A stretch of DNA of 45,803 nucleotides, taken from the NCBI GenBank assembly GCA_029097145.1, contig JAQXNC010000103.1, positions 1-45,803 on the forward strand, given 5' to 3'. Numbering within the stretch: the stretch's first letter is position 1; every line of letters starts with the position of its first letter. The translations under genes were made by a program, and so were the position numbers. This stretch comes from Bacillota bacterium. GTDB taxonomy: Bacteria; Bacillota_I; Bacilli_A; Erysipelotrichales; Erysipelotrichaceae. Below the pieces are notes generated by a model. The model had not been told where the DNA came from, did no database searches, and saw nothing but the letters and a program-made list of their open reading frames with translations. This document shows positions 32,828 to 41,704 of the stretch, piece by piece.

Positions 32828-35059
32828 ATGAAAAGAAGCAATCGTATGCTTCTGGTTATTGTGACTTTAATGTTGGCAGCAATGTTTTTGGTAACTGCCA
32901 ACGTTTTTGTTACGGTGATAGGTAAAGTACATTTAAGATCTTTGACTGATCTTGATAAATATGTCGATAGTGTAAGTTATATAAAAGAGAATATCATCGC
33001 TGATAGAGGTATGATTTTTGACGCTAATGGATTAACAGTAGCTCAGGATGAAAAGACCTATAATATAATCTGTTTTATGGATCCAAATCGTGTAGGTGTA
33101 GGTAATAAGGAAGCCTATGTCAAGGATAAGGAATACACCGCAAGAGTACTGTCTTCAATCCTTGAATGTGACGAAACTGCAATCTACAGTATTCTTTTAA
33201 ATGCTTCTAATCTATACCAGACAGAACTTGGTAATTATGGGCGCAATATAAAAGAGGCTACCAAAGAAAAGATTGAGGAATATGAACTACAGGGCGTTGA
33301 GTTTTATGAATCAACACATCGTGCATATCCAATGGGCGATTATTTTGCACCTTATCTTGTAGGATTCTCGCAGGCTGATGAAAATGGTAAACAGGTTGGT
33401 AAAATGGGAGTTGAACAGTATCTTAATGATGAATTAAGTGGTGTTGATGGATATCGTCTTTATCAGGCTGATAAGAATGGTTATATACTGCAGGGTATGA
33501 AAGAAGAAACTGTTGAATCAATAGATGGTTATGATATCTATCTGACTCTTGACAGTGTTATTCAAAACGCTCTTGCGACATCTTTGGAAGAAACGATGAT
33601 TTCTCGTAATGCATCTCGTGCATGGGGTGGAGTAATGGAAATAAAGACTGGTAAGATTCTGGCATGGGGCCAGACACCAACTTTTGACCCTAATAAGATG
33701 GATATTACAGATTACAACAATTTCGGTTCACAGGTCCTCTATGAACCTGGTTCAGTATTTAAGGTATTTGCCTATGCAGCAGCCATTGATTCAGGAGTAT
33801 ATGATGGTAATGCCTATGTAGATTCAGGCCCTTTCTGTTATGTATCTAATGGTAAAGATCCTGTTAGAACATATAACAGTAGTAACTATGGATGTATTAC
33901 CAATTCAGAGTATAAAAATTATGGTTATATTGAATATGACTACGGTCTGATTCTTTCTTCAAATACAATAACCAGCAGTATTATTACTGATCTGATTACA
34001 CCAGATGTTTACCGCAGTTATCTTGATAGCTTTGGATTCTTTAAACGCGTTAATACCGATGGTATAGCTGAACTTGTTGGTAATATTAATTTTAATGAAC
34101 CTGTAGAAAAACTGACCGTCACATACGGTCATGGCTTAACAGTTACAATGCTGGAACTGATGCAGGCTTATACTGCAATCTTTGGTAATGGCGAAATGAT
34201 AAAACCATACTTTATTGATAAGATTGTTGATGGCTATGATTCTAATAAAGTAATATATGAAGGGTCAAGAGAAGTTGTATCTAATCCTATCAGTGAGAGC
34301 ACAGCTAAAACACTACAGAATATACTTGAAAGAGTTGTGTCTGATGAAATAGGTACTGCCAGATTTTATGCGGTTGATGGTATGAAAATCATGGCAAAAA
34401 CAGGTACAGCACAGCTGGTATCTGAAGATGGAGAATATGATGAGGGTGGTACAACCATTACTTCAGTTATGATTGGATTCCCATATGAAGATCCACAATA
34501 TATGGTATATTATGCCTTCCAGTCAGATTATGATAAGAATAATCATTTCTTTACAGATCCTGTCAAGAGCTTAGTATCCAAGATAGCACTTATCACAAAT
34601 CTTACAAAGACTAATGTATCCGATGCGACGATTGAATCGACTATTGAAGAATATGAAATGCCATCACTTATTAATCACACGACTGATTATGCCTTTGAAA
34701 AGCTTAATGGTATTTCAGATGATGTGGTGATTGTTGGAGATGGAAATATCTTATTGAATCAGTATCCAGAAGCAGGTGATAGGGTATATACTGGTGAGAA
34801 AATATTCCTATTAACCAGCGATGATGGTTCTTTCGAAATGATGGATCTGACTTCATGGAGCCGTAAGGAAGTTATGCAGTTGTGGAATATCAGTGGTGTA
34901 GCTTTCAAACTTGATGGTTATGGTCTTGTAACTGAACAGTCAATAATTCCTGGAACATATGTCTCTAGGAATGACATTATCGAAGTTAAATTTGATAATC
35001 TGAAAGACCCAAATGCAGGTAATGTCAATATTCCTGAAGAGAATAATTCAGATGAATAG
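32828..35059 (+). CDS. Class B penicillin-binding protein with PASTA domains (FtsI/PbpB type)
   Basis: A 743-residue septal or elongation transpeptidase. It has one N-terminal membrane anchor (about 9-30), a dimerisation domain starting near IIADRGMIFDANGLTVA, and a transpeptidase domain with EPGSVFKVFAYA (SxxK), SSNT (SxN) and MAKTGTAQL (KTG). Two C-terminal PASTA-like domains follow (from about 615), with MPSLINHTTDYAFEKL and an LTSWSRKEVMQLW start. Its place after ftsL favours the division enzyme. It follows ftsL by 1 nt. Confidence 0.93.
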   Translation: MKRSNRMLLVIVTLMLAAMFLVTANVFVTVIGKVHLRSLTDLDKYVDSVSYIKENIIADRGMIFDANGLTVAQDEKTYNIICFMDPNRVGVGNKEAYVKDKEYTARVLSSILECDETAIYSILLNASNLYQTELGNYGRNIKEATKEKIEEYELQGVEFYESTHRAYPMGDYFAPYLVGFSQADENGKQVGKMGVEQYLNDELSGVDGYRLYQADKNGYILQGMKEETVESIDGYDIYLTLDSVIQNALATSLEETMISRNASRAWGGVMEIKTGKILAWGQTPTFDPNKMDITDYNNFGSQVLYEPGSVFKVFAYAAAIDSGVYDGNAYVDSGPFCYVSNGKDPVRTYNSSNYGCITNSEYKNYGYIEYDYGLILSSNTITSSIITDLITPDVYRSYLDSFGFFKRVNTDGIAELVGNINFNEPVEKLTVTYGHGLTVTMLELMQAYTAIFGNGEMIKPYFIDKIVDGYDSNKVIYEGSREVVSNPISESTAKTLQNILERVVSDEIGTARFYAVDGMKIMAKTGTAQLVSEDGEYDEGGTTITSVMIGFPYEDPQYMVYYAFQSDYDKNNHFFTDPVKSLVSKIALITNLTKTNVSDATIESTIEEYEMPSLINHTTDYAFEKLNGISDDVVIVGDGNILLNQYPEAGDRVYTGEKIFLLTSDDGSFEMMDLTSWSRKEVMQLWNISGVAFKLDGYGLVTEQSIIPGTYVSRNDIIEVKFDNLKDPNAGNVNIPEENNSDE

Positions 35060-35081
35060 TGTTTTATATTAAATTAGAGAG

Positions 35082-35090
35082 TGGTATAAT
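35082..35090 (+). promoter_or_regulatory. Extended -10 promoter of mraY (leaderless)
   Basis: TGG-TATAAT lies between pbp and mraY and ends 7 nt before the ATG at 35098. There is no Shine-Dalgarno in the gap and no good -35. It gives mraY-murD-recJ a possible transcript independent of MraZ. Confidence 0.6.
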
Positions 35091-35097
35091 TTGTTTT

Positions 35098-36069
35098 ATG
35101 AAAAGTTATATGTTGATTTTGTTTTTAGGATTTGTGCTTTCACTGGTTGTGGTACTGGTGTTGATGCCATTTTATATAAAATTATTGCATCGTTTAAAAT
35201 ATAATCAGTCAGTAAGTGAATATGCATTGGATGAATATAAGAATAAGGCAGCTACTCCAATTATGGGAGGATTGCTATTTGTAATTATTCCGGTTCTGGT
35301 AACTCTTGTAATTGATACCAAAATCGTTAATGATCCATTATCAGTAATGGTTATTTTGTCTTATCTGTTATTCTGTCTTGTAGGTTTCCTTGATGATATT
35401 CTGATTATTATCAACAAGGATAATAAGGGTTTAAGTCCAAAACTAAAGATGCTGATGCAGATTGTCTTTGCAGCCTTAATCTATTTTGCATATCGTAATT
35501 ATTTGATTACTTCAATACATCTGCCGTTAATCAATATTGATATTCCATTAGGTTTTGTTTACAGTATTTTCATGGTTTTTGTTTATTGCGCAGAATCAAA
35601 CGCTGTTAATTTTACTGATGGTATGGATGGATTATGTTCAGGTGTATCGCTGATTTCGTTAATTCCATTTTTGGTTTTTGCGATTAATGGTAACAAATAT
35701 GATCTGGCTATTCTGATTGTTTCAATCATGGGTGCACTGATCGGTTATCTTAGATACAATTTTTATCCTGCTAGTATATTTATGGGAGATAGTGGATCAC
35801 TGGCACTTGGAGCTCTTTTTGCCTCGATTGCCATCGCTTTAAATAAAGAAATTGCCCTTATTTTTGTCGGTGGTGTTTTTGTCTACGAAATGCTTTGTGT
35901 ATGTATACAGCAGATTGCTGTTAGAGTATTTAAGAGAAGGGTATTCAGATATACACCGATACATTATGCATTTGTATTACGTGGAATGAAAGAGAAAAAA
36001 GTGGTTGTCATGTTTTATGGGATGGCTGCAATCTTTTCTTTAATAGGTTTTGTGATTGGAGTGATATAG
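35098..36069 (+). CDS. mraY: Phospho-N-acetylmuramoyl-pentapeptide transferase MraY
   Basis: A 323-residue polytopic enzyme that transfers phospho-MurNAc-pentapeptide to undecaprenyl phosphate, making lipid I. About ten helices are visible. Catalytic text: FLDDILIIINKDNKGLSPKL, SNAVNFTDGMDGLCSG and FMGDSGSLALGALFAS. The cytoplasmic loop usually ending in a PIHHHFE motif reads RYTPIHYAFVLRG here, so two of three conserved histidines are missing. The ATG at 35098 is chosen over the tracked 35059 because family members begin with the first helix (MLILFLGFVLSLV) and a -10 box lies inside the extension. Confidence 0.93.
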   Translation: MKSYMLILFLGFVLSLVVVLVLMPFYIKLLHRLKYNQSVSEYALDEYKNKAATPIMGGLLFVIIPVLVTLVIDTKIVNDPLSVMVILSYLLFCLVGFLDDILIIINKDNKGLSPKLKMLMQIVFAALIYFAYRNYLITSIHLPLINIDIPLGFVYSIFMVFVYCAESNAVNFTDGMDGLCSGVSLISLIPFLVFAINGNKYDLAILIVSIMGALIGYLRYNFYPASIFMGDSGSLALGALFASIAIALNKEIALIFVGGVFVYEMLCVCIQQIAVRVFKRRVFRYTPIHYAFVLRGMKEKKVVVMFYGMAAIFSLIGFVIGVI

Positions 36070-37371
36070 TTGAAAGCACTGGTTATTGGAGCGGCACTAA
36101 GTGGAATTGCCGTATCAAAACTTTTATCTTCAAAGGGCTACGAAGTCTATCTGACTGATGCAAGAGAAATCAGCAGTAAATCTGAACTTGAAAGATTAGG
36201 TATCAGAGTCTATGATATGGGGCACCCAGATTTATTAAAAGAAATTGAATATGACATTATTGTTAAGAATCCAGGGATTAAATATTCAGTACCTTTTGTC
36301 AAGTATTTTAAAGATAAAGGATATAAACTACTAAACGAAATAGAAGTAGCTTCATCATATGTCAGATATAATTATGGAGCTATTACTGGTACCAATGGTA
36401 AAACTACTACAACGACATTGCTGGGTGAATTTCTTAAAACCAAAAACACCAATAATGGTCCTGCGGGTAATATTGGTTTGCCTTTGAGCGATATAGTCAT
36501 GAATCATCCTTGTGAAGAGCTGGATATTGCGGTTGAAATCGCTGCTTTTCAGTTGCTTGGATGTGAAAAGTTTCATCCAGTAGTTAGTGTCTGTATGAAT
36601 CTGACACCTGATCATGTCGACTACTTTGGTGATGTAGATGCCTATTATGAAGCTAAAATGCTGGTATATAAGAATCAAAGAGATGATGACTGGTTCCTTT
36701 TGAATGTTGATGATGATAATGTTGTCAGATTTGCCAAGGATATTAAATGTCAAACAGTGACCTTTTCTCTTAAGAAAGATGCCGATTTAATGGTTAAGGA
36801 TGGTACGGTCACACTCTTTAATGAAAAGTTATTTGATGTAAAAGATTTGAAACTGCCTGGTAGACATAATCTGCAGAATACTATGGTAGCTGCAGCCATG
36901 GCTAAAAGAATGGGTGTTAAATCTTCAGATATTGAAAATGTCATCAGGGGTTTCAATGGCGTTAAACATCGTCTTGAATTTATTGAAGAAATCGATGGTG
37001 TTCGATATTACAATGATTCTAAGGGTACAAATCCCGATTCGACAATGGTTGCGCTTGAAGCTTTTGATGATAATGTAATTCTTTTGGCAGGTGGTTATGA
37101 CAAGAAGACTGGATTTGATTCAATCAAGCCTTATCTTCATCATGTTAAAAAGATGATGGTTTTTGGAGCTACTAAATATCAGATTAAGGAATTATATCCC
37201 GATGCGATAGTGTGTGATACAATGGCTGAAGCTATCGATATTGCACATAAAGAAGCTGTATCGGGTGATGTGGTATTATTGTCACCAATGTGTGCCAGCT
37301 GGGATCAGTTTAATAATTTTGAAGAAAGAGGAGATCAGTTTGCGTCTATTGTCAGAGAACTTAAATCTTAA
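36070..37371 (+). CDS. murD: UDP-N-acetylmuramoylalanine-D-glutamate ligase MurD
   Basis: A 433-residue cytoplasmic ligase adding D-Glu to UDP-MurNAc-L-Ala. The N-terminal Rossmann domain starts KALVIGAALSGIAVSKLL. The ATP-binding loop is ITGTNGKTTTTTLLG, the central domain includes NLTPDHVDYFGDVDAYYEAK, and the C-terminal domain begins near YYNDSKGTNPDSTMVALEAF. The start is TTG at 36070, directly after the mraY stop (TAGTTG), with GGAG 8 nt upstream. The last 32 nt overlap recJ. In most clusters ftsW and murG would follow; here they do not. Confidence 0.95.
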   Translation: MKALVIGAALSGIAVSKLLSSKGYEVYLTDAREISSKSELERLGIRVYDMGHPDLLKEIEYDIIVKNPGIKYSVPFVKYFKDKGYKLLNEIEVASSYVRYNYGAITGTNGKTTTTTLLGEFLKTKNTNNGPAGNIGLPLSDIVMNHPCEELDIAVEIAAFQLLGCEKFHPVVSVCMNLTPDHVDYFGDVDAYYEAKMLVYKNQRDDDWFLLNVDDDNVVRFAKDIKCQTVTFSLKKDADLMVKDGTVTLFNEKLFDVKDLKLPGRHNLQNTMVAAAMAKRMGVKSSDIENVIRGFNGVKHRLEFIEEIDGVRYYNDSKGTNPDSTMVALEAFDDNVILLAGGYDKKTGFDSIKPYLHHVKKMMVFGATKYQIKELYPDAIVCDTMAEAIDIAHKEAVSGDVVLLSPMCASWDQFNNFEERGDQFASIVRELKS

Positions 37372-38899
37372 TGATAAATATACATTGATTGAAGACAATT
37401 CCTTATCTTTTAAAGATAAGGTTTTTTCTCTTTATAGCGAAGATACATTGAGAGATCTTTTTTGTGAAGATATACCTGATTTTAAACATGATGAGCTAGA
37501 ATATTTCAAAAATCTTCTTGAAGAAATAATGTCAAAAAAACTTAAAGTACTGATCGTATCTGACTATGATTGTGATGGAGTACTGGCACTTGTGATATTC
37601 TCAAGGCTGCTTGATAATTTAAAAATTGACTATAAATACTATATACCATCAAGAATAAAGGAAGGGTATGGACTTAATGATACAATTGTCGATCGTGCAA
37701 TCAAGTATCATTTTGATGTTTTGATTACCATTGATAACGGGGTTTCAGCCATAGATCAGTTAAAGAAACTTAAGGAAAACGGAATCAGAACTGTTGTGAT
37801 TGATCATCATGAATATACGAATAGACCAGATACCGATGTCTTTTTGCATCCTTTTATATTTGATGATTATTATCACTATATGTGTTCAGGAGCCCTGACA
37901 TTAATGATTTCAAGAGCATATATGATGGATGATTACTCGGTAGTTCTGGCTATGATAACTGTGTTATCTGATGTCATGAAAGTTTATGGGGTCAATCGTC
38001 AGATACTTAAGTCTGGTATTAAAATTTTGAATGAGCAAAGATACTTACCAATCGTCAATATTCTTGATAAGGAAACATATTCATATGGAGATATGAGTTT
38101 TGGTGTAATTCCTAAAATTAATGCCATATCTAGAATGGATCACATGACCAATGTCAATATTCTGGTTAAGTACTTTATGGATCTTGATCATGATAATCGT
38201 GATACAGCATTACAGATTGAAAAGATTAATAATCTGCGTAAGGATTTAAGTACAGCGATGTGTGAAAAAGGTCTAAAAATGATTAAAGAGAATAATACAA
38301 TAAATGTAATCTATGATAATGAATTTCATGAAGGTTTATGTGGGATTGCGGCTAATAAAATAGTGTCTTCGACATCAAAACCAGCAATAGTAATGGCTCT
38401 TACAAATGGTATTTATAAAGGATCTGGAAGATCGATAGATGGAATTAATCTATATGAGAGTTTAAAAAAATATGATGGATATCTGGCTTTTGGTGGTCAT
38501 GAAAAGGCTGTGGGTCTATCGATAAATAAGGATAAACTTGATAATTTTATTGATTATATCAATAATCTGAATGTAGATTATAAACCGAGTAAGAAAAAGC
38601 TAATCAGAATTGGAATGGATGATTTGACATATGATAATATCATGTTTCTTGAATCTCTTAAGCCATTTGGTGAAGGGTTTGCAGAACCGCTTTTCTATAT
38701 TGAAAAACCGGTTATTAAAAGCTGTTTCATGATTAAAAATTTATATCCAAAATATACACTGGCAAACGGAATCGAAGCCATTTCGTTTGATTCGAGGCTG
38801 AAAGTTCAAAGTTGTGAAGGATTTATTGGTAATATTGAGTTAAATAACTACAGGAATCGCATTAAAATCAATATCAGTCTAAAAGAGATTGTGCTATAA
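37340..38899 (+). CDS. recJ: Single-stranded-DNA-specific exonuclease RecJ (compact form)
   Basis: A 519-residue DHH-family exonuclease used in recombination and mismatch or base-excision repair. The catalytic motifs are VSDYDCDGVLALVIFSRLL, TIDNGVSAIDQLK and VVIDHHEYTNRPD (DHH). The DHHA1-type domain includes KGSGRSIDGINLYESL and AFGGHEKAVGLSI, and an OB-fold region ends the protein, with no further C-terminal extension. The ORF-track start at 37214 lies deep in murD. A TTG at 37340 with AGAGGAG 6-7 nt upstream fits better and gives MRLLSENLNLND. It overlaps murD by 32 nt in another frame. recJ-apt-rel is a common Firmicute order. Confidence 0.88.
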   Translation: MRLLSENLNLNDKYTLIEDNSLSFKDKVFSLYSEDTLRDLFCEDIPDFKHDELEYFKNLLEEIMSKKLKVLIVSDYDCDGVLALVIFSRLLDNLKIDYKYYIPSRIKEGYGLNDTIVDRAIKYHFDVLITIDNGVSAIDQLKKLKENGIRTVVIDHHEYTNRPDTDVFLHPFIFDDYYHYMCSGALTLMISRAYMMDDYSVVLAMITVLSDVMKVYGVNRQILKSGIKILNEQRYLPIVNILDKETYSYGDMSFGVIPKINAISRMDHMTNVNILVKYFMDLDHDNRDTALQIEKINNLRKDLSTAMCEKGLKMIKENNTINVIYDNEFHEGLCGIAANKIVSSTSKPAIVMALTNGIYKGSGRSIDGINLYESLKKYDGYLAFGGHEKAVGLSINKDKLDNFIDYINNLNVDYKPSKKKLIRIGMDDLTYDNIMFLESLKPFGEGFAEPLFYIEKPVIKSCFMIKNLYPKYTLANGIEAISFDSRLKVQSCEGFIGNIELNNYRNRIKINISLKEIVL

Positions 38900-38900
38900 T
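38892..38900 (+). promoter_or_regulatory. Extended -10 promoter of apt
   Basis: TGC-TATAAT overlaps the recJ stop codon. Transcription would start near 38907, leaving a leader of about 28 nt with a GAGG ribosome binding site for the ATG at 38935. It shows that the tracked GTG start at 38905 is wrong. Confidence 0.65.
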
Positions 38901-38934
38901 TTAAGTGTTTTTATTAAGAAATGAGGTTAATAAA

Positions 38935-39447
38935 ATGGATTTAAAAGAATATGTTGCAAGTGTTGAGAATTTTCCAAAAGAAGGTATCTTATTTAGAGAT
39001 ATTACTCCATTAATGCAGTCTGGTGAAGCTTTCCATGAAGCTACTGCTAAACTGATCGCTTTTGCCAAAGAAGTTGGAGCTGAAATTATTGCCGGTCCTG
39101 AATCTAGAGGTTTTATCTTTGGATGTCCAGTAGCTTATGAATTAAAGATTGGATTTGTTCCAGTTAGAAAACCTGGTAAACTTCCAAGAAAGACTATCTC
39201 TTATAAGTATGATCTTGAATATGGTTCTAATGAATTACATATGCATGCCGATTCTATTAAACCAAAGCAGAAAGTACTGATTATTGATGACCTGTTAGCT
39301 ACAGGTGGTACTGTTGAAGCTACTATTAAACTTGTTGAAGATATGGGTGGCGAAGTTGTTGGATGTGCATTCCTAATCGAGCTTGAAGACCTAAAGGGTA
39401 GAGAGCTGTTAAAAGATTATAATGTATATTCAGTAATGAAGTATTAA
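38935..39447 (+). CDS. apt: Adenine phosphoribosyltransferase
   Basis: A 170-residue purine-salvage enzyme, the standard family length, converting adenine and PRPP to AMP. It begins [20 protein letters not shown] followed by RDITPLM, contains [18 protein letters not shown], and has the PRPP-binding loop [20 protein letters not shown]. The ATG at 38935 has GAGG 8 nt upstream; the extra ten residues of the tracked ORF lie across the predicted transcription start. A terminator separates it from rel. Confidence 0.96.
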   Translation: MDLKEYVASVENFPKEGILFRDITPLMQSGEAFHEATAKLIAFAKEVGAEIIAGPESRGFIFGCPVAYELKIGFVPVRKPGKLPRKTISYKYDLEYGSNELHMHADSIKPKQKVLIIDDLLATGGTVEATIKLVEDMGGEVVGCAFLIELEDLKGRELLKDYNVYSVMKY

Positions 39448-39452
39448 TAAAG

Positions 39453-39474
39453 TCGAAGGAAACTTCGATTTTTA
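39453..39474 (+). terminator. Terminator between apt and rel
   Basis: TCGAAG and CTTCGA pair around a GAAA tetraloop and are followed by T5. The stem is short, so read-through into rel is likely; I see no strong promoter for rel after it. Confidence 0.7.
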
Positions 39475-39497
39475 CTTAGAAGAAAGGAGGCTCACGC

Positions 39498-41696
39498 ATG
39501 TCGACCAATCAATTGACCAAGAAAAAATTCTTTGATGAAGTACATTCTTATATTCAAAATAAGAACTCTTTAGATATGATTGAAAAGGCTTATCTGTTCG
39601 CTGAAGATATGCATCATTCTCAAAAGAGAAAAAGTGGTGAGCCTTATTTTGTACATCTGTTAAATGTGGCTTATGAGCTGACTAAACTTAAAGCTGGTCC
39701 AAAGACCATATGTGCTGGATTATTGCATGACTGTATGGAAGATCAGGGTGTTACAAAAGAACAGATGATTGAAGAATTTGATGAAGAGGTTTTTGTACTG
39801 GTTGAAGCTGTTACAAAAATTGGTGATATCAAATTTAAAGATGAAAATGAATATCAGGCAGCTAATCACCGTAAAATCCTTTTTGCGATGGCTAAAGATG
39901 TCAGAGTAATAATTATCAAGTTGGTAGACCGTTTGCATAATATGCGTACACTCGAATTTCAAAGTGAAGCAAAGCAGAAAAAGATTGCTAAAGAAACTCT
40001 TGATGTTTATGCGCCAATTGCACATCGCCTAGGTATTGCGGAGATTGAACATGAGTTAGAAGATTTGGCTTTCTTCTATCTTGAAAGAGAGAATTATACC
40101 AATATTGTGACTTTGCTTGATAATAAGAAATCAGAAAGAGATGCTCAGATTAATTCGATGATTGAAGAGATATCTGAAATTCTAAAGAAGAATAATATCA
40201 AGTTTAGGATTTTCGGCAGATCAAAGGATATCTACAGTATCCATAAGAAGATGCTGACCAAGAATAAGCGTTTTGATGAAATTCTTGATTTGCTGGCTAT
40301 CAGAATTGTGACAGAAACCGAACTTAACTGTTATGAAATTCTGGGATTTATACATGCAACTTTCCATCCGATTCCTGGAAGATTTAAGGATTATATTGCG
40401 ATGCCAAAAGTCAACATGTATCAGTCTTTACATACGACAATTGTCGGCAGTGATGGTCGTATCTATGAAGTTCAAATTCGAACAGAAGCCATGGATGAAG
40501 TTGCTGAAAAAGGTATTGCAGCTCACTGGTCATATAAGGAAGGCCGCAACTATTCAGCTAAAAATGAGCAGAAAGAAATTCAGAAGGAGCTTGAATGGCT
40601 CAAGAATTTTGAAGAAGACTATAGCGACAGTGATGATCCAACTGAATATATGTCATCAGTTACACATGACATGTTTAATACCAATGTCTATGCAATGACA
40701 CCTAAAGGACGCGTTATAGACCTTGTGAGTGGTTCGACACCAATCGATTTTGCATACCGTATTCATACTGAAATAGGTCATCAGACTGTTGGCGCTATTG
40801 TCAATGGTATTCTGGTTCCACTTAATACAGCTCTAAAAACTGGTGATGTGGTTGAACTTAAAACCAATAAGAATTCTGAACCAAGTGCTGACTGGCTGAA
40901 GATAGTTAAAACTTCGGGTGCCAAGAATAAAATCCGTGCCTTTTTATCAAAGAAAGAAAATGAAAGACGTGAAGAATATATTAAGCTTGGTGAGAATATT
41001 TATCGTGATGATCTGAAAAAACGTGGATTATCTGTAGAAGAATATATGGATCACAAAAAACTTGAGACCGTATATTCAGCTTTCCAGTTATCAACATATA
41101 ATGAAATGATGTATGCGATTGCCTGCAAATCGCTCTCATGTCAGGCAATTGTTGATCGACTGGTTAAACAGAAGAAAAACGAGGTCTCTGAAGAAACAAT
41201 TCAACAGATTGTTGACAAGACTAAAGAAAAACGTAAAAATAATCCATCTAATACCGGTGTTATGGTTGGTGGCATGAATTCTATGAAGACTCAGCTGGCG
41301 CCTTGTTGTTCGCCGATATATGGTGATGAGATTGTCGGTTATGTAACCAAGGGTAAAGGAATCAAGGTTCATCGAAAAGACTGCCCAAATATCATTAATG
41401 AAAAGGCACGTCTCATAGATGCGTATTGGGATCCTGATAATCGTTCAGCCAATAAATATGAGGCAGATATCAAGATATATTCCAAAGACCGCAATTTCCT
41501 TTTGACAGATATTATGACCTGTCTATCGCAATATAAGTCTAATCTGACTTATGTTAATTCGATATTGAACCCAGAGGAACTGACAGTTACAACCAAGATG
41601 CGATTGGTTGTTGAGGATCTGGAACATTTAAATACTATTATGGCTAATCTTCGCAAAGTCAACAGTGTGATTAGTGTTGAAAGAACCATTAAATAG
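39498..41696 (+). CDS. rel: Bifunctional (p)ppGpp synthetase/hydrolase Rel
   Basis: A 732-residue stringent-response enzyme. Domains in order: HD hydrolase (HHSQKRKSGEPYFVH and CAGLLHDCMEDQ, with HD present), synthetase (FGRSKDIYSIHKKM, then PIPGRFKDYIAMPKVNMYQS), TGS (VYAMTPKGRVIDLVSGSTPI), helical region, the Zn-finger-type segment (QLAPCCSPIYGDEIVGYVTK) and a C-terminal ACT domain. RFKD is the RXKD form seen in bifunctional Rel/SpoT enzymes rather than the EXDD of RelA. AGAAAGGAGG lies about 8 nt before the ATG. Both active sites look intact. Confidence 0.95.
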   Translation: MSTNQLTKKKFFDEVHSYIQNKNSLDMIEKAYLFAEDMHHSQKRKSGEPYFVHLLNVAYELTKLKAGPKTICAGLLHDCMEDQGVTKEQMIEEFDEEVFVLVEAVTKIGDIKFKDENEYQAANHRKILFAMAKDVRVIIIKLVDRLHNMRTLEFQSEAKQKKIAKETLDVYAPIAHRLGIAEIEHELEDLAFFYLERENYTNIVTLLDNKKSERDAQINSMIEEISEILKKNNIKFRIFGRSKDIYSIHKKMLTKNKRFDEILDLLAIRIVTETELNCYEILGFIHATFHPIPGRFKDYIAMPKVNMYQSLHTTIVGSDGRIYEVQIRTEAMDEVAEKGIAAHWSYKEGRNYSAKNEQKEIQKELEWLKNFEEDYSDSDDPTEYMSSVTHDMFNTNVYAMTPKGRVIDLVSGSTPIDFAYRIHTEIGHQTVGAIVNGILVPLNTALKTGDVVELKTNKNSEPSADWLKIVKTSGAKNKIRAFLSKKENERREEYIKLGENIYRDDLKKRGLSVEEYMDHKKLETVYSAFQLSTYNEMMYAIACKSLSCQAIVDRLVKQKKNEVSEETIQQIVDKTKEKRKNNPSNTGVMVGGMNSMKTQLAPCCSPIYGDEIVGYVTKGKGIKVHRKDCPNIINEKARLIDAYWDPDNRSANKYEADIKIYSKDRNFLLTDIMTCLSQYKSNLTYVNSILNPEELTVTTKMRLVVEDLEHLNTIMANLRKVNSVISVERTIK

Positions 41697-41704
41697 TGTT
41701 ATCA

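Noticed and set aside
36355-36753. 132-residue minus-strand ORF inside murD
   Set aside because: Shadow of murD, composition typical of antisense frames.
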